Shown here: piece after piece, positions 1 through 5,151 of the stretch
Layout of the letters: every line of letters starts with the position of its first letter
Position numbering within the stretch: the stretch's first letter is position 1
NCBI GenBank assembly: GCA_003140785.1
Contig: PLKY01000042.1
Location: forward strand, 259 to 16,569
From: Acidobacteriaceae bacterium
Lineage (GTDB): Bacteria; Acidobacteriota; Terriglobia; Terriglobales; Acidobacteriaceae
DNA length: 16,311 nucleotides
Direction of reading: 5' to 3'
Made by a program: the position numbers and the translations under genes
Notes under the pieces: generated by a model
What the model was told of the DNA's origin: nothing
Databases searched by the model: none
Seen by the model: only the letters and a program-made list of their open reading frames with translations

Positions 1-211
1 CGCGAAGGGTCGCGGACTCCACCGGTTCGGAGGTCTTGCCAGCGTTGGCTTCGTAAGTCAGAAGCCTTTGAGCTAAATCTCGCGTTTCCGGGGGAGTCGT
101 CACGTTCAACACCGCATTACAGATTTCGATGGCCGTTACACGCTTCGTGGGAGGATCAGTGCGGCGGTTCCTTCTTTTCTCAAGCGCACCGGCGGCTGAG
201 GAGTTCGACAT
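1..211 (-). CDS. Hypothetical protein, partial (runs off left edge), paralogue of the upstream gene
   Basis: An open minus-strand frame starts at an ATG at 211 and continues without a stop to the window edge, giving 70 codons of the N-terminus. The frame is real because residues from about 47 onward match the neighbouring minus-strand protein (255-947). Both share an RDLA...L...EANA...T...E..AT.R pattern, with 14 of 27 aligned positions identical. The first 45 residues, rich in Arg, Lys and Thr, are not shared. No clear Shine-Dalgarno sequence precedes the ATG. The gene lies 43 nt downstream of its paralogue in the same direction, so the two are probably co-transcribed tandem duplicates. The function is unknown and no domain is recognised. 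Confidence 0.7.
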   Translation of the reverse strand, partial: MSNSSAAGALEKRRNRRTDPPTKRVTAIEICNAVLNVTTPPETRDLAQRLLTYEANAGKTSEPVESATLR

Positions 212-254
212 CCGGAGCCGCAACGCGCCGCCCTGAATGCGGCGCTGGCGGAAC

Positions 255-947
255 TCAATTCATGTAACGATTCGTTTCTGGATCAGGTGCGTCTTCTTGT
301 GAGCCGCCAGCCTTGCTTCGGATCAGTGTGAAAACGTCCAAAACCGCGGCAATACTACGAATGTTTCCCGCAACACTTACAAGTCCATCTTCCATGCCGG
401 GATGCTTGTCCGCCAGGGTTGCGATGTGTTCGCTTACATTCCTCAACTGGTCAATTTCCAGCAGAAGATCCTCGAAAGCCGCAGCCATGGCCGGTCCATC
501 CGCCTCTCGGGCCGTCGCGTCCTGTGCGGATGTGGGAGGATCTGTCCTCACGTCGACCTGAAGGCGTAAATCTTCTATCAAACGCAGAGTTGTTGCCTCG
601 CCAAGGAAGCTGAGAAACAGTCCGAGTAGCTGCGCAATCAGAATGACCCCGGCCTCGCCATCCTCCTCTGTGCCCGTTTTGGATTCAATTTCGCCGAGCC
701 CGCGCAAGCCTCCATTCGCCGTTACCTCGACCGCGTTGAGCCGGGGAGATTCCGACCTAGCCAGAGCCAAGGCACGAGAAGCGAGCGTCTGAAATCCGTC
801 AGCTCCCACGGGTTCGCCGAGTTGTCGGCGCAGCTTCTCATACACTCGCACAGTTGCAGGTTCGGTTTGCAGGGCGGTTGTACTTGCATTGGCCTCGCAA
901 GCAACGAGGCTGCCGGCCAAATCACGCGCCTTTTGTCTATGAGGCAT
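255..947 (-). CDS. Hypothetical protein of unknown function (about 230 aa), tandem paralogue pair member
   Basis: This minus-strand gene encodes about 230 residues from the ATG at 947. The frame is open upstream to an ATG at 1157 (300 residues), but the extra 70 residues are low in similarity to anything recognisable, so the inner start is preferred; neither has a strong Shine-Dalgarno. Residues 1-30 match the partial paralogue downstream (R-D-L-A and E-A-N-A blocks). The centre contains a hydrophobic stretch (V-I-L-I-A-Q-L-L-G-L-F-L-S-F-L-G) that could be one membrane helix or a buried amphipathic helix. The C-terminal half is acidic and helical, with a repeated Leu/Ile pattern suggesting a coiled coil or helical bundle. 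No catalytic motif is visible. It is divergent from the Crp/Fnr gene at 1360 and may share its control region. The function is not assigned. Confidence 0.7.
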   Translation of the reverse strand: MPHRQKARDLAGSLVACEANASTTALQTEPATVRVYEKLRRQLGEPVGADGFQTLASRALALARSESPRLNAVEVTANGGLRGLGEIESKTGTEEDGEAGVILIAQLLGLFLSFLGEATTLRLIEDLRLQVDVRTDPPTSAQDATAREADGPAMAAAFEDLLLEIDQLRNVSEHIATLADKHPGMEDGLVSVAGNIRSIAAVLDVFTLIRSKAGGSQEDAPDPETNRYMN

Positions 948-1359
948 CGGTTCAGTTCTTTCTTTGTACGATATGCCTCGCCTTGAGCGTGAAGCATTTA
1001 TCGCTACGACACTCTCATGGCGATTGTTTCCGTGGTGATGATTCCCGACGGGATTCATCATACTCAATTCTGCGTCATGCGATCCCAAAGTACTTGAAAC
1101 ATCTGGGGAAAGATGAGCGAATTTGGACAGGTTGTCCCGTCGCCGGAGGCTTCCCAAGGTGAAGTTTGGTTCAAATGTGCAACTGAACAGGCTGCAACGG
1201 ATGCCCAGGCGAACTGGGAAGATCCGGCATCCTTGCGTAATGCCTGAAGCAGGTGATTGTTTGCTCTTGGCGCAACTCGATTGTTACACTGATGGAATGC
1301 GGTCGCGCAATCCTCCGGCGGTCAACCTGGAAAGGCCGCAACCGCAAGTAGGACCTTCA
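948..1359. other. Divergent intergenic region between hypothetical gene and crp/fnr-type gene
   Basis: This 412-base stretch separates two divergently transcribed genes, so it should carry both promoters. Both flanking frames can be read into it (to 1157 on the minus strand and 1123 on the plus strand). Those extensions lack family-like sequence and overlap each other, so at most one could be coding. I see no convincing -35/-10 pair, no hairpin followed by a T-run and no clear Crp-type palindrome. An autoregulatory site for the adjacent Crp/Fnr protein is possible but unproven. Confidence 0.4.
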
Positions 1360-2109
1360 ATGGTTGAACTCGAAAAGCTCCAATTCGATGCCGCCGCCTT
1401 CCTGGCGAGCGCAGGCGTGGGGAGAAGAATCATCGAACTGGCGCCCAGGGATAACTTCTTTTCTCAGGGAGATCCCGCAGACTCGGTCTTTTATATTCAG
1501 AAAGGCCGCGCAAGGGTCACTGTGGTTTCGTCCGCTGGGAAGGAAGCTACCATCGCGCTTCTCTCCCAGGGCGACTTTGCGGGCGAAGAGGCGCTCGCGA
1601 CAGTGGTTGGGTTGCGTTTGGCGACTGCAACTGCCATCACCGCTTGCACCACTCTCAAGATCAGCCGGGAAGAGATGATCCGGGTGATGCATGTGGAGCA
1701 TAGCTTCCAAGACCTTTTTTTGAGGGTCATTCTGGAACGCAGCATGCGCATTCAAGCCGATCTGGTGGATCAGATTTTCAACTCCAGTGAAAAGCGCCTG
1801 GCAAGGATACTCCTGCTGATGGCGGAACTGGGCAAGCCTGGCGAACCGGAAACCTTTATTCCGCCGATCTCTCAGGAGACCCTGGCGGAGATGGTAGGGA
1901 CGACCCGCTCCCGCGTGAGCTTCTTCATGAATCGGTTTCGCAGACTCGGGTTTATCGAATACAAGGGACGCATCAAGGTTCACAAGTCGTTGTTGAACGC
2001 GGTCCTGCTTGATCGATTACCCGAGGCTAACCGCCCGAGACCGCCTGCTTCTGCCGCTGCACGAACTCGATCGAAGCCTGCCAGGAGCGCCCTGCAGGGG
2101 CGGAATTGA
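1360..2109 (+). CDS. Crp/Fnr family transcriptional regulator
   Basis: The 249-residue protein has the two-domain layout of the Crp/Fnr family. Residues 20-110 form a cyclic-nucleotide-binding-type beta barrel (F-F-S-Q-G-D-P-A-D-S-V-F-Y-I-Q, then G-D-F-A-G-E-E-A-L-A in the phosphate-binding cassette position). A long dimer helix spans about 110-140. A winged helix-turn-helix covers 145-215, with S-Q-E-T-L-A-E-M-V-G-T-T-R-S-R-V as the turn and recognition helix. No N-terminal cysteine cluster of the Fnr type is present, so oxygen sensing by an iron-sulfur cluster is unlikely; the ligand is unknown. The ATG at 1360 is chosen because the conserved domain begins just after it and AGTAGGA lies upstream. 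ATG 1297 and 1123 are in-frame alternatives. Residues 221-249 form a Pro/Ala/Arg-rich tail beyond the usual family end. Confidence 0.9.
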   Translation: MVELEKLQFDAAAFLASAGVGRRIIELAPRDNFFSQGDPADSVFYIQKGRARVTVVSSAGKEATIALLSQGDFAGEEALATVVGLRLATATAITACTTLKISREEMIRVMHVEHSFQDLFLRVILERSMRIQADLVDQIFNSSEKRLARILLLMAELGKPGEPETFIPPISQETLAEMVGTTRSRVSFFMNRFRRLGFIEYKGRIKVHKSLLNAVLLDRLPEANRPRPPASAAARTRSKPARSALQGRN

Positions 2110-2152
2110 GCAAATTCGAGTTGGGTGTGGCGGGTGCTGAGAGGACCAGGGC

Positions 2153-2311
2153 TCACGTTCGCGCAGAACGGACAGCAGGCTTCTCCACGATCAGCGCGGC
2201 CTGAGCTCTGAAACCGTTCCGGACCGACTCGGTCAGTCGCGGCTTATCCATCTCCCTTTTTACGCGGGAGACAATCCTTCTTTCGATCTCGATCTGGCTT
2301 TTCTTTTTCAT
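2153..2311 (-). CDS. Small basic hypothetical protein (52 aa)
   Basis: A 53-codon minus-strand frame runs from ATG 2311 to a TGA at 2155-2153. It is preceded by a good ribosome binding site (AAGAAGGG, 7 nt before the ATG). The product starts M-K-K-K-S-Q-I-E-I-E-R-R and carries 15 Lys/Arg against 6 Asp/Glu, with the first 25 residues predicted helical. There is no signal peptide or membrane segment. It converges on the crp/fnr-type gene (stop 2109) and follows the 26-residue microprotein gene at 2434-2514 in the same direction. A nucleic-acid-binding role would fit the charge, but that is only inference. The family is not recognised, and a chance frame cannot be excluded. Confidence 0.45.
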   Translation of the reverse strand: MKKKSQIEIERRIVSRVKREMDKPRLTESVRNGFRAQAALIVEKPAVRSART

Positions 2312-2433
2312 CAAGCGGCCCTTCTTTGAACGATGAGTGGCGAATTACCGTATCGAGTTCGGAGCCGATCTTCCTCCAGGCAACCCGCAAACAGTATCAA
2401 AAAGCGCGTGTGCGTGTTGATTCGGTATCCGCG

Positions 2434-2514
2434 TTAGCGCCGCCACCGCGAATATCCCCAGCCCCCGCCTCCGAGCAAAAAAAGCACCAGCAGAACAATC
2501 ACGATTGTTTCCAT
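2434..2514 (-). CDS. 26-aa hydrophobic microprotein with Gly-rich GWGYSR tail
   Basis: A very short minus-strand gene (26 codons plus TAA) has a textbook ribosome binding site: GAGGT, 6 nt before the ATG at 2514. The product begins M-E-T-I-V-I-V-L-L, with one hydrophobic segment at residues 4-14. It ends G-G-G-G-W-G-Y-S-R-W-R-R, that is, a glycine run followed by a positively charged end, as expected for a single-pass membrane microprotein with its C-terminus in the cytoplasm. I recall near-identical tiny proteins in Acidobacteriota and Proteobacteria annotated as hypothetical or compared with DUF3309-like small proteins, but I cannot verify that here. The combination of strong SD, membrane segment and compact end makes it likely to be real. 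The function is unknown. Confidence 0.65.
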   Translation of the reverse strand: METIVIVLLVLFLLGGGGWGYSRWRR

Positions 2515-3226
2515 GTTGTAACCTCACTCGCATGACGAAGCGGACCCGCCCTTGTAACGACTGTCCCACTTCTTTTCTACACATGATCTTAAGAGTGGCC
2601 CAGACGGTTGTCTGATCACATTGGCTCGCTGAAGCATAGCGGAAATGGCCCTTCTCGCCCGACGCGCTTTCGAGGGGAGAGTCTCGACGGTCGGCGGACA
2701 GATTCCTTTTCGGGCTTTGCTTGAGTCGGTGACTGTCTCAGTTCATCTCCAGGATGTAAACGTGATGGGTACCCGCACGCAAGCGACGAAGATGCCCCTT
2801 GGTGTGTTCGGCATATTTCTCTGTGCGCCGCGTCCAGCCGGGATGGGTGATCAGGTTCCCGATTCCAGGAAACGACGACGGTGGCGGTTCTCAGTTCGAC
2901 GAGCTTGCCCTTTGGTTCTTGGACCGTAATTCGTTCACTACCTGCCTTGCATTGGGAACTAAAGAAGCAATATGTTCGGCCTGCGCACGCCCGGAAACCA
3001 CCTCAAGAAACGTTGGACGCGCCTGCTGTAGCCGAGGACTGTCGCCTGGGAAAGACCTCGCGTCGAAGGCATCTCCGTAGCAAACTCTTGAACTTACAAC
3101 ATTCTTCCGGAATCGATAGAGAAATCCCTTCCGTAGCCGATAAAAGGATTGAACCGGTAATGGCAGCGCTCGGACTCAGCAGAGTAGACGCGAAGGGTGC
3201 AGCCAATTCCTGGAGAGGGGTAAGGG
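2515..3226. other. Gene-poor region with decayed mobile-element sequence
   Basis: This stretch of about 710 bases lies between the microprotein and the J-domain gene. Several frames longer than 90 codons exist on the plus strand, but they overlap one another and show no family-like sequence. The minus strand contains a short match to an IstB C-terminus (2714-2770). An inverted repeat CAGAC-4-GTCTG is at 2601-2614 with no T-run after it. The promoter of the J-domain gene should lie toward the right end, but I could not identify it. The region reads as remnant or intergenic DNA. Confidence 0.45.
2714..2770 (-). pseudogene. Fragment resembling the C-terminus of an IS21-family IstB helper ATPase
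   Basis: Read on the minus strand, this piece gives T-H-H-V-Y-I-L-E-M-N, then a TGA, then D-S-H-R-L-K-Q-S. IstB-type helper ATPases of IS21 elements commonly end with a segment of the form THHVHILEMNGDSYRL. The TGA sits where a Gly codon (GGA) is expected, so a single G-to-T change explains it. Upstream the frame stays open for about 40 codons, but the residues do not look like the ATPase core (no Walker A or B), so the fragment is truncated or scrambled. No inverted repeats or target duplications were found. The match is from memory of the family and is short, hence the moderate confidence. Confidence 0.4.
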
Positions 3227-3898
3227 ATGGAAACCGAATTCCAGGCGGAACACGGATCTTTCTCAACGGCCCAAGCGACATGCGATGCCATCCCATCGGT
3301 CGATCCGATTCGTCAGGAGAATGGCGGCCAGCTCCTCCCCGACTTTCACCAATTTCTAGGAGATGATGCAGAGCCAGACACTCTCTTTTTTGTGGAAAGC
3401 TGGACTTTCGGCATCCCTAAAGCGGTTGAGAACGCCCGGCAAAGACAGCGGGGAAAGCCAGATCGCGAGCAACAGAGCCGCTTGTTCCGCCAGTTCGCTA
3501 ATCTTGGATCCCAGTTCTACGTAGAGGAAGCTCTACGGACTGCGGAGCAATTCCGTTCGTCTCACAACGCCGACGGGGCGCCGATGCACCGTGAATGGTT
3601 TCCCGCGCAGACGTACGGCGTTACTCCCCAGGAATCTGCAGACTGGCCGGAGGGATGTGACGATAACCAAGAAACAAGCCTTCCTGTGACGCATGACCGC
3701 GCATGCCGAATCCTCGGCGTGTCTACGACGAGCACGCGTGGAGAGATTAAGGCCGCGTACCGGCGAATGGTCAACCGGTGGCATCCCGACAGGCTCGAAT
3801 GCAAGGCCGAGGAAGAGCGTCAGATCGCCACCCTGAAAATGACCGCAATCAACGAAGCCTATCGACTGCTGTGCAGCGATCTGCGGAAACCCGTTTAA
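3227..3898 (+). CDS. DnaJ-like protein with C-terminal J domain
   Basis: This 223-residue protein carries a J domain at its C-terminus (about 155-217) instead of the N-terminal position seen in DnaJ. It contains the order A-C-R-I-L-G-V, then E-I-K-A-A-Y-R-R-M-V, then the invariant H-P-D loop at residues 186-188 and the helix A-I-N-E-A-Y-R-L-L. The HPD loop is what stimulates Hsp70 (DnaK) ATPase, so the protein probably recruits DnaK to a substrate or partner bound by its N-terminal 150 residues. That N-terminal part is soluble-looking, acidic and unrecognised. It lacks the Gly/Phe and zinc-finger regions of DnaJ and any membrane segment, so it is a class III J protein. The ATG at 3227 has GGAGAGGGG just upstream. 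No co-directional partner is close. Confidence 0.85.
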   Translation: METEFQAEHGSFSTAQATCDAIPSVDPIRQENGGQLLPDFHQFLGDDAEPDTLFFVESWTFGIPKAVENARQRQRGKPDREQQSRLFRQFANLGSQFYVEEALRTAEQFRSSHNADGAPMHREWFPAQTYGVTPQESADWPEGCDDNQETSLPVTHDRACRILGVSTTSTRGEIKAAYRRMVNRWHPDRLECKAEEERQIATLKMTAINEAYRLLCSDLRKPV

Positions 3899-4276
3899 TT
3901 CTCCGCTCGCGCCTATGAGCTGAGGCAGCCCTGTGCACCGGGCACATCCCTCCAACCGGAATCTTCCAAACTCGCCCGACCCGGCAATTTCCGAAGTCCA
4001 GACTTAAGTAATCGGCATCTGAGCAATTCGGCTCAGCCGCTTCTTATCGCAAATAGGAAGCTAAGAAGACACTGCACGGCAGACCTTCGGAACTGTCGAT
4101 CGCTGTGGCAAAACTCTATTGCATGCCTGCATAAGGCCGATGACAAGACAGCGCGACCGTCTTCCTGCCTTAAGCATTTCCACTCGACTGCTTCACTCGA
4201 CCCTCTTGAGCAAAGCAGATCCAAGCAGCAAGTCCGCGTCCGCGCAGGATCATGCCCCGGTGCGTCTTGGAGGCGT
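3899..4276. other. Intergenic region upstream of the ECF sigma gene
   Basis: This stretch of 378 bases has no convincing coding sequence on either strand. It holds a perfect 6-bp inverted repeat at 4019-4036 and, 180 bases before the sigma-factor start, a GGAACT hexamer (4089-4094) of the kind found in some ECF -35 elements but without a convincing -10. The end of the region (GGAGG at 4269-4273) is the ribosome binding site of the sigma gene. Confidence 0.4.
4019..4036. repeat. Short inverted repeat CTGAGC-6-GCTCAG
   Basis: There is a perfect 6-bp stem with a 6-nt loop (AATTCG), about 120 bases after the J-domain gene. It is not followed by a T-run, so if it terminates that transcript it would do so weakly. 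A protein-binding palindrome is the alternative. A chance occurrence is possible at this length. Confidence 0.25.
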
Positions 4277-4909
4277 ATGGCGACTACAACCTTTCCCAAT
4301 GCGTTGCTCGATTCAGCTTGTATTCAGGACTTGGAGTGCGGACGCCGCGCAACTCCAGCCAAACACAGCGCCGGCGATATTCTGACCCGAGCCCAGGCCG
4401 GCGACCACGATGCTTTCTCTGAACTTTACTTGCGGCACAAGAAGCGTGTTTTTTCAATTTGCATGCGCATGGTGCACGATTCCTCGCTGGCCGAAGACCT
4501 CACACAGGAAGCCTTTATTCAACTGCATCGCAAGCTTGCAACTTTTCGCGGCGACTCCGCTTTCACCACCTGGCTGCACCGGATGACCGTAAATATCGCG
4601 TTGATGCACCTGCGCAAGCGAGTGCTGCCCGTTGTCTCACTCGATCACCTGATGACAGCTATCCCCGAGGAACACGTCGGGCGCAATTTCGGCACATGTG
4701 ACCGGAGGCAAACTGGGGTTGTCGACCGCGTAGCCATCGATCGCGCCGTTGCTACTTTGGCGCCCGGTTATCGAGATGTCTTCCTCCTTCACGATGTCCA
4801 TGGTTTTGAACATAGCGAAATTGCTTCCATGCAAGACTGCACCCTGGGCAACTCGAAATCCCAGTTGCACAAGGCGCGGCGTGCGCTGCGGTACGCTCTC
4901 ACTGCGTAA
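4277..4909 (+). CDS. RNA polymerase ECF-type sigma-70 factor
   Basis: The 210-residue protein has the two conserved domains of an extracytoplasmic-function sigma factor. Sigma region 2 spans about 48-115, with the core-binding A-E-D-L-T-Q-E-A-F helix at 72-80 and the -10 recognition part F-R-G-D-S-A-F-T-T-W-L-H-R-M-T. Sigma region 4 spans about 152-207, with L-A-P-G-Y-R-D-V-F-L-L-H-D-V-H-G-F and the helix S-K-S-Q-L-H-K-A-R-R-A-L-R that contacts the -35 element. A 45-residue N-terminal extension precedes region 2. The ATG at 4277 is preceded by GGAGG with only a 3-nt spacer. No zinc-finger or membrane anti-sigma gene follows; the next gene is a glycosidase. Control is therefore either by a distant anti-sigma or by transcription. 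The regulon is unknown. Confidence 0.92.
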   Translation: MATTTFPNALLDSACIQDLECGRRATPAKHSAGDILTRAQAGDHDAFSELYLRHKKRVFSICMRMVHDSSLAEDLTQEAFIQLHRKLATFRGDSAFTTWLHRMTVNIALMHLRKRVLPVVSLDHLMTAIPEEHVGRNFGTCDRRQTGVVDRVAIDRAVATLAPGYRDVFLLHDVHGFEHSEIASMQDCTLGNSKSQLHKARRALRYALTA

Positions 4910-5020
4910 GCAGTCCCTGGGCCGTCGACTTAGAGACAAGTGCGGCCGCAGCAAAGAAATACTTCAAGACCTACAAATGCAACTGACAACGCGCCCGCAT
5001 CCGCGGCGACGGTCATCCCA

Positions 5021-5055
5021 CGAATACAAGAATCCCTTTGGTCTCCTTGTATTCG
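5021..5055. repeat. 10-bp perfect inverted repeat upstream of the GH127 gene
   Basis: CGAATACAAG (5021-5030) and its exact reverse complement CTTGTATTCG (5046-5055) flank a 15-nt spacer, in the 242-base gap between the sigma-factor gene and the GH127 gene. No T-run follows, so a rho-independent terminator is unlikely. A two-fold operator for a regulator of the glycosidase, or a leader hairpin about 100 nt before its start codon, fits better. Confidence 0.45.
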
Positions 5056-5151
5056 GCGGCGGCGCGCTTGGAGGAGACCGGGTAAGCGTTTTCTTGACGG
5101 CTGGCGGCCACTGGGACTAGAACGATTGTTGACCGATCAAGGAGTGTCCCC

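Noticed and set aside
1261..1290. Possible promoter TTGCTC-18-TACACT before the Crp/Fnr gene
   Set aside because: Only 3 of 6 and 4 of 6 consensus matches; too weak to list.
1123..1359. N-terminal extension of the Crp/Fnr protein
   Set aside because: The extra 79 residues precede the conserved domain, look random, and overlap the opposite extension of the divergent gene.
2601..2614. CAGAC-4-GTCTG inverted repeat
   Set aside because: Short stem without a T-run on either strand; not supported as a terminator or operator.
2881..3366. 161-codon plus-strand frame before the J-domain gene
   Set aside because: It overlaps the J-domain gene in another frame, overlaps other open frames, and shows no domain-like pattern.
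4089..4094. GGAACT as an ECF -35 element
   Set aside because: No convincing -10 partner and 180 bases from the sigma-gene start; a single hexamer is expected by chance.
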